Positions 31,542-41,280 are shown, counted from the first letter of the stretch. The stretch is DNA of 64,000 nt from Linyphia triangularis (GCA_963978545.1 OZ021730.1:14639796-14703795), one strand, 5' to 3'. Notes: generated by a model from the sequence alone, not told the origin. Numbers and translations: made by a program.

Positions 31542-31609
31542 GGACCCAAAAAAATGGGAGAGAGCATGAGTACGTTTGCGTGCTCTGCTCTCTCCCATTT
31601 TTTTGGATC
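31542..31609. terminator. hairpin after RING'
   Basis: The ATGGGAGAGAGCA stem with a longer, partly self-complementary loop, starting 13 bases after the stop. Confidence 0.75.
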
Positions 31610-31784
31610 AACAACCCTACCAACCTTGGTGAGAAGAACCAACATTGGGGTCATGGCAAAAGAGCCAACTTTGGTATAATCCAAACAAGCCAACAGCTTG
31701 AGAGGGTCAAAAGAACCAACATTGGTGGTCAGACAAGCCAACATTTTTTTTTTTTTTTTTTTTTTTTTTCCTTTTCCCGAGTGG
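31610..31784 (+). promoter_or_regulatory. CCAACNTTGG cluster and T-run before gene C'
   Basis: CCAACCTTGG, CCAACATTGG, CCAACTTTGG and CCAACATTGG occur between 31619 and 31730, followed by about 27 T. The TATA box comes next. Confidence 0.6.
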
Positions 31785-31791
31785 TATAAAA
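31785..31791 (+). promoter_or_regulatory. TATA box of gene C'
   Basis: GGTATAAAAGCCGTGG, 67 bases before the ATG at 31858. Confidence 0.7.
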
Positions 31792-31857
31792 GCCGTGGTA
31801 CCAGCCAAGAGTTTGTCATTTTGATAAAACGTTTTGCTCAGACAACAGCCTCTCTAC

Positions 31858-32760
31858 ATGATGGACAGTACGTTGGAGTTGACCGAGTTTCTTGGATTCT
31901 GCATGTCACCGTTGCCTGAATCACCTGGATATAGTCCTGGAACACCAGAACCTGACTTACCTGAGGATCCGCCATGTGAGCAGAAGAAATGTTTTCCCAC
32001 CCCCAGATCTTTTACCAAGAAGCCACGTAAACCTTTCAATAACTGCTATGATTCCCGCAGACCTTTCGCGAGGAAGCCACGCAGACCTATCAATAACTAC
32101 TATGATTCCCGCAGACCTTTCACGAGGAAGCCACGCAGACCTTTCAATAACTACTATGATTCACGTAGACCTTTCACGAGGAAGTCTGATGCCCGATTCA
32201 GCCATGATGCACGCAGACCTTTCACGAGGAAGCCTGATACACGATTCAGTCATGATGCACCAAAGAGGTCTGATCCACGAGTCAGCCATGATACACCCAA
32301 GAGGTCTGATCCACGAGTCAACCATGATACACCCAAGACGCCTGATCCACAAACTTCCCAGACTTCCGAATATTTGGACAACACGAAACCTGTTGACACG
32401 GCCATACACCATTTCCACGCCAATGGACTTGCTGTGATATGCTTACGTGATAACTCTTTTACACTGACGAATGGCTTCATTTCATTTTCGGTGGACAATG
32501 TTGCCGATGTGAACAGCATCGTGTTGGAAAGTGTCAAGACCATGAACGTGGGACACCTGTTTTTCACGGATGTAGCCACCAAGTTACGATGGAAAATTAT
32601 TAACAACGACTTGCCAGTGAAAACATACATCATTGAACCAAAGAAGGACTTGGAAGGTGTGTGCCCCTATTGCTGTGATGAACGTTGTCATCGATACAAG
32701 GCTGTAGCTGGTGGTGTGTCCCAATTGTTACCCATCCCTGTGGGACTGATACAGCATTAA
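31858..32760 (+). CDS. orphan protein C' (300 aa) with Arg-rich repeats
   Basis: The frame is open from 31834, but only through a TTG. The first ATG after the predicted start site is 31858. After an acidic-proline N-terminus (about residues 1-40), residues 45-160 are tandem repeats of RRPFTRKPRRPFNNYYDS and SDPRVSHDTPKR types, strongly basic and probably disordered. Residues 180-300 match the C-terminal domain of the array protein C, with SFTLTNGFISFSVDN, the cluster CPYCCDERCHRY (C-x2-C-x4-C-H) and LLPIPVGL. Only that domain is conserved, so it is the functional core of the family. The basic tails differ in sequence but not in character, as in nucleic-acid-binding viral proteins. No hairpin follows it. 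Function unknown. Confidence 0.75.
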   Translation: MMDSTLELTEFLGFCMSPLPESPGYSPGTPEPDLPEDPPCEQKKCFPTPRSFTKKPRKPFNNCYDSRRPFARKPRRPINNYYDSRRPFTRKPRRPFNNYYDSRRPFTRKSDARFSHDARRPFTRKPDTRFSHDAPKRSDPRVSHDTPKRSDPRVNHDTPKTPDPQTSQTSEYLDNTKPVDTAIHHFHANGLAVICLRDNSFTLTNGFISFSVDNVADVNSIVLESVKTMNVGHLFFTDVATKLRWKIINNDLPVKTYIIEPKKDLEGVCPYCCDERCHRYKAVAGGVSQLLPIPVGLIQH

Positions 32761-33363
32761 TATCACGCCTGCAAAATTTTTGTTGGGCAACTTGAAAGCC
32801 AGCGCAGAGTTGTGAAAAAAAAAAAGATTTTTTTTTTGTGCTATATAGCTGGTGGGCCGGAAAATTTTTCACACTTGCCATCTGACTGGTGACCTGACAG
32901 ACTGGCGGTTTCCATAACCGAGATCCTAGTTAAAATTGACGTATACTTCAGACTTTCCAGATTGTACGGCCAGCAAAAAATTTCCAGATTGGCAAAATTT
33001 TTGTTTTCCAAATCCGATATCCTAGTTAATAATGACACATTTTTCAGACTTCCCAAATTGCACAGCAAGCAAACATTTTTAAGATTGGGTCCGGCTGCTG
33101 TTTGGTTTTCAAATGCCGATATCCTAGTTAAAATGACAACGATTTCGCGTTCATCTGGAAACGTGTTAGCCAAAAATTTGACCAAGCTTGGCCTACTCGT
33201 TCTGCTCTTCTGCATGCAGTTCTGAGCAAAGTTACAATACTTTTACCACAACACTGGCAAACCAACGTTGGGATCCGACGTTGGGAATTTTGAAAACCCT
33301 TTGGATGTCCTACCTTGGGCCACATCTGTTTTGTTATCGCCACAGCTGCATCCGTTGCTTTCG
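32761..33363. other. intergenic region between C' and A', no gene
   Basis: Three degenerate GATCC/GATATCCTAGTTAA repeats (about 32925, 33012 and 33118), then CCAACGTTGG (33257-33266) and CGACGTTGGG (33273-33282) upstream of the A' promoter. Confidence 0.6.
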
Positions 33364-33370
33364 CTATAAA
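33364..33370 (+). promoter_or_regulatory. TATA box of gene A'
   Basis: CGCTATAAAAGGCGTGGGAC, matching the array A promoter, 57 bases before the ATG at 33427. Confidence 0.75.
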
Positions 33371-33426
33371 AGGCGTGGGACACAGTGGACCACAGACACT
33401 TGCTGACTTGGCCTCAGACGATCATC

Positions 33427-33930
33427 ATGTCTTGCGATACAGTTTGCCACGCAGAATTCTTCTTTTACGAGGGCCGATTTCAGCCCCGTAAAATTTACTT
33501 CGCAAGTGTCCATGACAGCAATGACGTGCTCACCGTAAAGGTAAGGGACGACTCCCTTACCTCATTCTCATATGCGGACATACAGAAAAACCTGGACTTG
33601 CCGACGGTTCCCTTTGTGTCAACTTTAGAAACAGACTGCCTCAAGGAGATTGAGGTATCCAAGCTACCAGCGTACCTTGGGAAGGAGCTCATGGGGGATC
33701 TGAATCCCAGTGGCTGGCCCTCCAGCGTGGGAACCATGGACTCTGCAACCTACTATTTTATGAAAGAGCACCTGCCAAACGACCTGTTGTTACTAGGGGC
33801 CAATCTGCTGGAAGAGCAGATTGACCTCTTAACCGGCCAACCAAATGGACTTGCAATCTGCCAGGCTGCTGCAGATAAACTGTATCATAAGCGGCAGTCT
33901 GGCGATAATCCCTATTGGGATGTGGAATGA
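33427..33930 (+). CDS. orphan protein A' (167 aa)
   Basis: A clear homologue of array protein A, with about three quarters of positions alike by eye. An in-frame ATG at 33385 lies only 15 bases after the TATA box, so 33427 is the likely start, and it aligns with the other copies. The blocks QPRKIYFASVHD, VKVRDDSLTSFSY, GWPSSVGTMDSATYYF and GQPNGLAICQAAADKLY are kept. Differences are mostly conservative, which suggests selection. AATAAA and the hairpin follow. The neighbours are C' upstream and gene D downstream on the same strand. Confidence 0.8.
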   Translation: MSCDTVCHAEFFFYEGRFQPRKIYFASVHDSNDVLTVKVRDDSLTSFSYADIQKNLDLPTVPFVSTLETDCLKEIEVSKLPAYLGKELMGDLNPSGWPSSVGTMDSATYYFMKEHLPNDLLLLGANLLEEQIDLLTGQPNGLAICQAAADKLYHKRQSGDNPYWDVE

Positions 33931-33987
33931 ATCCTGTAAATAAATACCATTATTTTTTACTTTTACCTAGGTGTCTGTGTTTCTTGA

Positions 33988-34038
33988 ACCAAAAAAATGG
34001 GAGAGAGCCCTTGGTGGCTCTCTCCCATTTTTTTGGGT
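33988..34038. terminator. hairpin after gene A'
   Basis: Same stem as behind the array A genes, with loop CTTGGT. Confidence 0.8.
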
Positions 34039-34257
34039 CAAGTTACTTGCCAACCTTGGTATTGAAACACTATGCTAACACCAAGTATCTGGCCAAGCTT
34101 GACAACTCATGAGGGCTTGCACAATGCCACCCCAGCCAGTTTTTTTAAAAATCACAACGTTGGCCACACCACAAAACAATCTTGGGCGTTACACACCACA
34201 AAACAATCTTGGTGTCGTGAACAACATTATAAGTTGGCAGTTTGCCAGGGTTCTTGC

Positions 34258-34264
34258 TATAAAA
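34258..34264 (+). promoter_or_regulatory. TATA box of gene D
   Basis: GCTATAAAAGGGCTGC, 37 bases before the ATG at 34302. CCAACCTTGG (34050), CCAAGCTTG (34093) and two CAATCTTGG sites stand upstream. Confidence 0.7.
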
Positions 34265-34301
34265 GGGCTGCTGTTTCCGTGACTCGACATCACTCGTCGT
34301 T

Positions 34302-35747
34302 ATGGATTTGTTCCCGCAAGACGTGTCTGATGTCCTCGAGCCTTTGTATTTTGAGCCGGATTTTTGGGAAAATGAAATTCGGTGTAACCGGGTCACAGCC
34401 TTTATTTCGTACATGGAGCCCCGTCCCTCGCACTACCAACGCATCTTTCACAAAATGTTACCTGAGAATTGGCATCGGAAATACCTGGACACAACCCTAA
34501 GGTGTTTGGCGGAGGCCAAGCTAGCCAAGTACTTCAATCCCAACGAAGTGCAATGGGATAAAATTGCCAACCGACTGCAAAGGAGTCCAGATCGCATGCT
34601 CAAGAATGCTGATACTCGGATGGCATTTCGTCTAAACAACATGTTTCTGGTCAAGCATGGTTTTACCTTTGGACTTTGGAAAGTGCCACCAGGACAGTAT
34701 CACATTTTTCAAACCAGTCATATACCCATGATTTGCTATGTTTTACCCGAGTCCAGTGCCGATTCGCCCAGTCAACCCAACATTTGCAGACGGGCTTTAG
34801 CTGCTCATGACCAGTATCTGTACAAACGGTATGTGTTTAAGCCACATAACGTGTACAGTATCCCTCCCGGCATTCGATACCTGGTGATGGCTGTTCAAAA
34901 AACCCTATTTTCGGTGGATGTGGTGCAGCAACCAGTACCTGGCTGTATGGCCTACAACACGGAACAACTGTTTCAGCAGTCTTCGTACAATGTGCCACCA
35001 CCTACACCACGCTGTGAGGTATCAAACCATGGTTCAAGACATTCTTCAAAGTCCCACTTTTGTATTCCCAAGCGCAAGCTAGAAGAGGAACCACGTTTGG
35101 AATCATTTCGTATTCCCAAGCGCAAGTCCCAGCAGCTAGAGGAACCACTCATGAAACAGCCAACCAGTGTGCCACAGTTGCCCCATGTGCCACAATTGCC
35201 CCAAGCGTCCTCCAGTGTGCCACAGTTTAATGTGCCTCATGTGTTGCATGTGCCGCAAGATGTGCCACAATTTAATGTGCCCCAAGATCATGCGTCCTCC
35301 AGTGTGCCACAGTTTAATGTGCCCCAAGATCATGCGTCCTCCAGTGTGCCACAGTTTAATGTGCCCCAAGATCATGCGTCCTCCAGTGTGCCACAGTTTA
35401 ATGTGCCCCATGTGTTGCATGTGCCGCAAGATGTGCCAGTTCAGCAGCCCATGGAACAAATTCGTGACTATGCTCCTGAACCCCCACAACCAGAGGAATC
35501 CCCACAACCTACCTATGAACAATTACAACCAACAACTGATGAGCAACTTTTAGCATTCTTTGCAAACCCTGAACTGACCGACCTATTTCAAGACATTCCT
35601 GTATTTACAGAAGAAGAGTTTAATACCTTAGAGCTGGAGGATTTTTTCGCCAGCCCGATGGACTTGTCCCCAGCTGTACGTTACCCCAAACTTAAAACCA
35701 CCTACCTGTGCAAAGGACCCCTGGATTTATCTGTAACTAGCTTGTAA
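34302..35747 (+). CDS. orphan protein D (481 aa), E1A-like tail with two PxDLS motifs
   Basis: One open frame from the ATG at 34302. Residues 1-215 form a globular domain that I do not recognise (ENWHRKYLDTTLRCLAEAK, FTFGLWKVPPGQYHIF, RRALAAHDQYLYKRYVF). Residues 251-275 hold a doubled F-x-IPKRK motif, a likely nuclear signal. Residues 285-380 are proline-glutamine rich, with three copies of a 14-residue repeat around VPQFNVPQDHASSS. Residues 415-450 are acidic-aromatic, like an activation domain. PMDLS at 452-456 and PLDLS at 473-477 match the PxDLS motif that recruits the CtBP co-repressor, as at the C-terminus of adenovirus E1A and in many repressors. The inference is a nuclear transcription regulator. 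The similarity to E1A is at motif level only. AATAAA is at 35763-35768. Confidence 0.8.
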   Translation: MDLFPQDVSDVLEPLYFEPDFWENEIRCNRVTAFISYMEPRPSHYQRIFHKMLPENWHRKYLDTTLRCLAEAKLAKYFNPNEVQWDKIANRLQRSPDRMLKNADTRMAFRLNNMFLVKHGFTFGLWKVPPGQYHIFQTSHIPMICYVLPESSADSPSQPNICRRALAAHDQYLYKRYVFKPHNVYSIPPGIRYLVMAVQKTLFSVDVVQQPVPGCMAYNTEQLFQQSSYNVPPPTPRCEVSNHGSRHSSKSHFCIPKRKLEEEPRLESFRIPKRKSQQLEEPLMKQPTSVPQLPHVPQLPQASSSVPQFNVPHVLHVPQDVPQFNVPQDHASSSVPQFNVPQDHASSSVPQFNVPQDHASSSVPQFNVPHVLHVPQDVPVQQPMEQIRDYAPEPPQPEESPQPTYEQLQPTTDEQLLAFFANPELTDLFQDIPVFTEEEFNTLELEDFFASPMDLSPAVRYPKLKTTYLCKGPLDLSVTSL

Positions 35748-35762
35748 ACAAATCAATAGGTC

Positions 35763-35768
35763 AATAAA
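35763..35768 (+). terminator. polyadenylation signal of gene D
   Basis: AATAAA 16 bases after the stop codon. No ATGGGAGAGAG hairpin follows this gene. Confidence 0.6.
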
Positions 35769-35967
35769 AATATGTTTGTTTTACCCATGCGTTTATTATT
35801 TAAAAAAAATCATTGCCAGCACCTGGGTCCTTGCAGCCACAATGCCTAACCACGGCCACTACATACCTACGTTGGCTTTAAAAAAGGCCTTTCACAAGGG
35901 CCGTTTTCCTTTTTTGAAATTTTTTTGAAAGGGTCACGGTGCTCCATTATTTTATCGGCCGACTGTA
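35769..35967. other. intergenic stretch after gene D
   Basis: No gene seen. CGTTGGCTTTAAAAAAGGCC near 35871 resembles a weakened promoter. Confidence 0.4.
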
Positions 35968-37681
35968 CCTTTTCTGCAGAAAAAACCGTAGCCATGCACT
36001 TCTGCAGGAAACGTGAGCTTCACCATGATCCCGAAATATTTTTAAATGGTATGCAAATACCCATAGTCAAAGAGAATAAGTTTCTGGGTGTAATATTTGA
36101 CTCTAAGCTCACTTTCCTGCCACATATTAAATATTTAAAATTAAAGTGCAATAAAGTCTTGAATCTCCTGAAAGTTCTCTCTAACACTTCCTGGGGAGCT
36201 GACACAACCTCCATGTTAAAGATATACAGGTGTCTGGTCCGTTCCATACTTGACTACGGCTCGGTGGTGTACGGATCAGCCAGAAAATCGGCTCTAATGC
36301 TCCTGGATCCTGTTCACCATTCAGGTCTCAGGATCGCATCAGGAGCATTTAGTACATCACCGGTGCAAAGTTTATACGTGCTTTGTCGGGAAGCCTCTCT
36401 TGGGCTGAGAAGGGACAAACTTTCTTTCAAATTTTATTTTAAAGTAAAAAATCATCCATCTCATCCTCTTTTAGAACATATTTTTAACCCTCTTTATCAT
36501 CGACTTTTTAACGCACGTCCATCATGCATTCCATCTTTTGCATTGAGAGTCAAATCCATTCTCTCATTTCACAATATTGACAATTTTAAAGTTCGCCCCA
36601 TTTCATTCTCCATTCCACCCTGGCATGCTCATCAAATTGTTGTTTTGAATATATTTAACAATTTTAAAAAAAGTGATACTCCAGACATAATTTTTACAAA
36701 TTTATTTTACTATCATCGATGTAATTTTTCTAATTTTAAGTCAGTATATACGGATGGGTCTAAAAGTCAGGGGCATGTAGGAGCTGCTGCAGTTCATGAC
36801 AATATCATCATGTCTCGAGAACTGCACCATAGCAGCTCCGTTTTCTCAGCTGAGTCCCTGGCTATTCTCTTGGCCTTGCAATTTATTTTAAAGCAAGGCC
36901 ATTGTCAGTGGATTATTTACACAGATTCCAAAAGCTGTTTAGACGCACTAAATAATCCACTGAACCAGACCCATCCTTTTATTCTAGAAATTTTAAAAAC
37001 TCACATCATTCTATGTGAAAGAAATTTTAAAGTCCTTTTTTGTTGGATCCCAGGTCATGTGGGGATCATGGGTAATGAACGCGCAGATTCCATCGCACGA
37101 TCAGCAAGTGGACCTAGGAGCACTTGGCTCTGCCCTGACGACGCAAATAAAGCTTGTGACACTGCTCTGTCTCTCACTTGACAGGCCATGTGGGATGCAC
37201 AGACGGCTAACAAGCTGCGTTCGTTCCAGCCCCTAATATCCGGATTCGCCCCCATACAGCAATCCCGGAAAAGGGAAGTGCTCTTAAATCGTTTAAGAAT
37301 AGGCCACACTCGTCTTACTCATGTTCATCTTCTGCTGGCAGAAGATGGCCCCACATGTCATTCCTGTGGAGTAATTTTAACAGTTTTTCAAATTTTATCA
37401 GAATGCTCTTCTTTTAATTTGATAAGGCAACGCCTTTTTAATTCATGTCATCCTTCATTGTCTTCGATTTTAAGCTCTCCGCCTCATAAGAATCTCTTTA
37501 AGTTTTTACAGGAGATAGGTTTTTATTACCTTATTTAATACATCAACTTTAAAAGTATTTTATTGTTCTCTTCCTGTAAACAAGTTTATTTTTAAAACCT
37601 TTTAAATATTTGTATGGTTTCGGCGCAGTATAGCCTTTTTGTTGCTTTTGCGCCAGATAACTCGCAACCAACCAACCCATG
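35968..37681 (+). pseudogene. 5'-truncated LINE: RT end, RNase H and 3' tail
   Basis: Starts inside the RT (EKTVAMHFCRKRELH), runs through the thumb, then RNase H (YTDGSKSQGHVGAAAVHD, TDSKSCLDAL, PGHVGIMGNERADSIA). TGA at 37179-37181 breaks the frame, which then continues to 37538. The 3' tail GGTTTCGGCGCAGTATAGCC followed by CAACCAACCAACC ends near 37680. It is closely related to the intact element at 52808. Confidence 0.8.
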
Positions 37682-38266
37682 GCAAGCTGTTTGCGAGTGA
37701 CCAAATTTCTGGCACTTGAAACAGCGTAGTGGGTTCGGAATATACGGACGTACTTGGCAATTCAGATATCCGGCTTTTACGTGCGACGGTAAAGTGGGTA
37801 AGTCAAAAGTTAGTATCAAATGCTTAGTGGGGATGATATTCCCATCTCGTCGTATTGTTATGCGGTGGACGGCCGAAACGTGTTGATCACGTAGGTGGTC
37901 AAGAATCTCGTCCTCCGCTGTATGGTAAAGGTCCGACTCGGACACAACACCACGAGATTTATTAAGTGATCCATGGGCTGTAACAGTTACAGGGAATGTT
38001 CCAAAATTGTCGATTTTTAATATGCTTTTGGCTTGTTGATCATTGCGGACTTCCACTAACAGATCTCCAGACTTCAGTTTTTTGACTGAAGCTGTATCTC
38101 CAACGAACGATTTTAAAGTTTTCTCAATTAGAAAAGGAGACACCTTTTCAAAAGAACCCTCCGCTCGATGTACTATAAAGAATTTAAGTGACATTTGACT
38201 TGATGAAGATACTTGTCGTTGTTGCTCCCCACTAGGGGGAGAAAAAATAGAAGATTTACTTTCCAT
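37682..38266 (-). pseudogene. LINE ORF1, truncated at the C-terminal zinc knuckles
   Basis: From the ATG at 38266 the frame shows SPFLIEKTLKSFVG, SGDLLVEVRNDQQAKS, RRDGNIIPTKHLILTFD and CFKCQKFGHSQTACHG, then runs into the tail of the opposite-strand LINE. Only the first knuckle remains. Confidence 0.75.
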
Positions 38267-38900
38267 GAAAGTAGGGATAAAAGATTAGGGCACTAGAGTC
38301 CCACCTAACATGAAGTCCTCATTATCGGGGATAGAGCCTACCGGCAAGCAACAAAAATCATAAAAGAAAACAAAATATCAACAGAACTGTTACGCACAGC
38401 ATGACTCTATCGGGTTGTTCAGTGCCTATACGCGAACGACTCGTCCCTGTAGAAGTCTCCACCCTTAACGAGATTCCCAACAGACGAGCCGAACGCTTGA
38501 TCCCTAGCCGCCGACGAAGTCGGACGACCAGCCGATTGATACACACGGGACCAATGTGCACCTCCCGTTTATCTGAAGCAAGGGCCAAAGTAGTGTATTG
38601 GGACAGTATGTCGCCCCTCAACTACCAGGATCCCCCTTTACAGGGACACGGGTCTCCACGCACGGCAAACACGTGGGTGATTTAATTCCCAAGAGAAGCT
38701 GATGGAAACAGAGCGGCACAAAGCTTCTCAAGGGAAGCCCTCGCCTCTGAAGAGGTAACCACAACGAGGGAAGGAAGAGAAGCCAAACAATAAATACAGA
38801 ACCCCAAAAAGAAGGTAAAACAGAAGGAGGGATAGATCACTGGGGCGCCCCGGGGTTGTGAAGCCCGTATTTACTTTGAGTAAGTAAACCCCCTGAGGGG
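38267..38900 (-). mobile_element. LINE 5' leader and 5' end
   Basis: Strongly similar to 58015-58645. The 5' terminus at 38900 begins CCCCTCAGGGGG on the minus strand. Confidence 0.75.
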
Positions 38901-39177
38901 ACTATGCGTATGGTATCCGCATTTAAGAGCGTGGTATCAGCACTTATAAACATGGTTTCCGCACGTATGAGCCTTTTGAAAACGGTGTGAGCCTCTTCAA
39001 AACAGTCTCATAGAAAAGCACTATGGTGCCCCATGGTCGGTATGCTTTCCAGTGGCCTTTGGAAAAAAATCATAAAAATGGTTGCCGACGTTGGGTATTA
39101 CTGGATGCTGTGAGATCCAATGTTAGGAAACTGAACCAGGAAGTGATAACAGGAAGAGATAACAGCACTGCTCTGGA
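38901..39177. other. upstream region of gene A'', no gene
   Basis: Short ATG/GCC repeats such as TATGAGCC, then CCGACGTTGGG (39088-39098) as the only clear CGTTGG site before the promoter. Confidence 0.5.
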
Positions 39178-39184
39178 TATAAAA
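39178..39184 (+). promoter_or_regulatory. TATA box of gene A''
   Basis: GGATATAAAAGGCGTGCAC, 47 bases before the ATG at 39232. Confidence 0.7.
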
Positions 39185-39231
39185 GGCGTGCACTTCATCG
39201 AGACCACAGACACTTGTCAACGAGAGCAGCA

Positions 39232-39729
39232 ATGTACGACTACGTGTGCCAAGCTGAATTCATGGTGTATGGTGGGCGAGTGATGCCCCGCAAAATTTAC
39301 TTTATGGCCGTATACGACAGCAACGATGTCTTTTGCGTCAAGGTGAAGGAGGATTCCCTAACCTCCTTCACGTATGATGACGTCCTGCAGAACGGATCTT
39401 TGCCAATCAATCCATTTACACATGGTCCCGAGCCAGATAACCTGCATGCTGTACGTGTCGACGAGCTCAATGACTACCTGAAGAATTCCCTGCCGAATGA
39501 CATCCTCAATGAGTGTGGGTGGCCATCCACAGTGGCTACTTTGGACTCTGCCACGTACTTCTATTTAAAAGACTTGCTACCGGACCTCACCTTTATTGGG
39601 GCCGACCTGCTACAGGAGAAGGTCGACCTGCTTACCAATCAGCCAAACGGACTTGCTATCTGCCAAGCTGCCTCTGACAAGTTATTTCTTCAGAGGCAAG
39701 CTGATCTCCATGGATATTGGGATGTGTAA
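39232..39729 (+). CDS. orphan protein A'' (165 aa), most diverged member
   Basis: The frame extends upstream to a TTG at 39214, but the ATG at 39232 aligns with the other A proteins and follows the promoter correctly. It keeps CQAEFMVYGGRVMPRKIYF, VYDSNDVFCVKVKEDSLTSF, GWPSTVATLDSATYF, EKVDLLTNQPNGLAICQAA and the terminal YWDV, while the middle (residues 55-95) has drifted. Roughly half the residues match array A. An open frame kept over such divergence argues for past function. AATAAA and the hairpin follow. Confidence 0.75.
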   Translation: MYDYVCQAEFMVYGGRVMPRKIYFMAVYDSNDVFCVKVKEDSLTSFTYDDVLQNGSLPINPFTHGPEPDNLHAVRVDELNDYLKNSLPNDILNECGWPSTVATLDSATYFYLKDLLPDLTFIGADLLQEKVDLLTNQPNGLAICQAASDKLFLQRQADLHGYWDV

Positions 39730-39782
39730 CTATTGTACTCAATAAACGTATTTTTTTTAATGGTTTTAATGGTCTTTTTTAC

Positions 39783-39833
39783 ACCAAAAATTTGGGAGAG
39801 AGCCTTTGGTGGCTCTCTCCCATTTTTTTGGGT
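39783..39833. terminator. hairpin after gene A''
   Basis: The GGGAGAGAGCC stem with loop TTTGGT. One change in the A-run (AAATTT) weakens the outer stem. Confidence 0.7.
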
Positions 39834-40320
39834 CAATTTACTTGCCAACCTTGGGTAAATACTGAATTGGTTTTGCAAAGCTGCTGGGTCCAAGTATTCT
39901 TTCCAACGTTGAGATGGATTGAACTATGGCTGGAATCATTTGGATGTCTGACAACAAACCTTGGACTTGCCAAACTTGAGTCCTGTTGAGACCCGAACTT
40001 GGTTATGTTGCCAGAAGTATATCATACAAAATGGAAAGCGCTCAAACCAGAAAAAAATTCTGAAATCAGTGTAATTTTTAACTAGGATATCTGGTGTGAC
40101 ATCAAAGCAAACAGTCAGTCTGGGAAATTGTTGCTGGCAGTAAAGTCTGGAAATTCTGAAATCATTGCAATTTTTAACTAGGATATCGGATGTGGTGTTA
40201 AAGCAATGGTAAGACAATGGGAAATTTTTGCTGGCAGTAAAGTTTGAGAAGCCTGAAATCAGTGTATTTTTAACTAGGATATCGGATGTGGTGTTAAAGC
40301 AATGGCAATGTTAAGTCAAT
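39834..40320. other. gene-free region with TAACTAGGATATCGGATGTG repeats
   Basis: Three copies of the inverse GATATCC motif (about 40081, 40175 and 40275) in roughly 95-base units. No gene. Confidence 0.6.
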
Positions 40321-40507
40321 GGGTTGGTTGGTTGGTTGTATTCAGATTATCTGGCGCCGTCAGCAACACGAGGGCTATAATGCGCCGAAACATTCGTCAT
40401 TAGACAAGCCAACATACATTTACAAACACCCATGCCTAACACGGGACTCGAACCCGCAACCTTGCGGTCTAGAAGCTAGCACGCTAACCACTATACCGTT
40501 TGGTCGG
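40321..40507 (-). mobile_element. tRNA-derived SINE, copy 1
   Basis: Reading the minus strand: a tRNA-like head with box A (TAGTGGTTAGCGTGCTAG) and box B (GGTTCGAGTCCC), a short body, then a tail GTTTCGGCGCATTATAGCC ... CGCCAGATAATCTGAAT, ending in CAACCAACCAACC. Flanked by the direct repeat GTTAAGTCAATGGG (near 40311 and 40509), the target duplication. Confidence 0.85.
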
Positions 40508-40572
40508 CGTTAAGTCAATGGGAAACCACATTTCATAAAACCCGGCCTGGAAAAAATGTCTGACTTGAAACT

Positions 40573-40660
40573 CTGAGACAACTTAGACTATATAAAGAAA
40601 AAAAAAAAAATTTTTTTTTCTTTCTTTCTTTTTTTTCATAGTCTGGGTTGTCTCAGAGTT
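40573..40660. repeat. diverged A-run/T-run junction
   Basis: CTGAGACAACTTAGACTATA, A-run, T-run with TTTC repeats, then CATAGTCTGGGTTGTCTCAG. An older, more mutated version of the junction. Confidence 0.7.
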
Positions 40661-41280
40661 TCAGTCAGAAATTTTTTTCCAGACTGAATTTCATGAAAAA
40701 AAATTTGGGGGGGGGGGGGGGCTTTCTATTGACTTAAAGTTACCATTGCTTTGATGCCACATCCGATATCCTAGTTAAAATTACACTGATTTCAGGCTTC
40801 TCAGATTTTACTGCCAGTAAAAATTTCCCAGACTGGCTGTTTGCCTTGATGCCACATCCGATATCCTAGTTAAAAATTACACAAATTTCAGAATTTCCAG
40901 ACTCCAGCAAAAATTCTCAGATTGGGTCTGACTGAATTCATTCACAAAGGCCATATCCGATATCCTATTTAAAATGATACTGTTTACAGATTGTTCACAT
41001 TTTACAAGGAATTTTTTTTCCCCGACTTGCTTTCATGATTTTTTTGTGGTTTCCCATTGACTTGACGTTGCCATTGTTGTAACATGGCCAGACTTTCTTT
41101 GGTTCGGCGTATCAAATTGTATATTACGTGTTGTCTGGTTTTATATGACATGTTGTTTCTTGAGCTACTTGTCAAGCTCAGTCAGTTTCTTGAACAATGA
41201 CTGCGCCAGATACAGGAAGACAGTGTGGACGGCTGGAAATTGACTCTTTTGGCTGGCAAACGGCTGAAATTGGCATTTTT
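40661..41280. other. gene-free region with GATATCC repeats
   Basis: Three TCCGATATCCTA-type repeats (40766, 40857 and 40962) and a run of G at 40709-40721. No gene seen. Confidence 0.6.

Noticed and set aside
34302..35747. Homologue of adenovirus E1A
   Set aside because: Only the PxDLS motifs and the acidic tail agree. The 215-residue N-terminal domain has no resemblance that I can see, so common motif use is as likely as descent.
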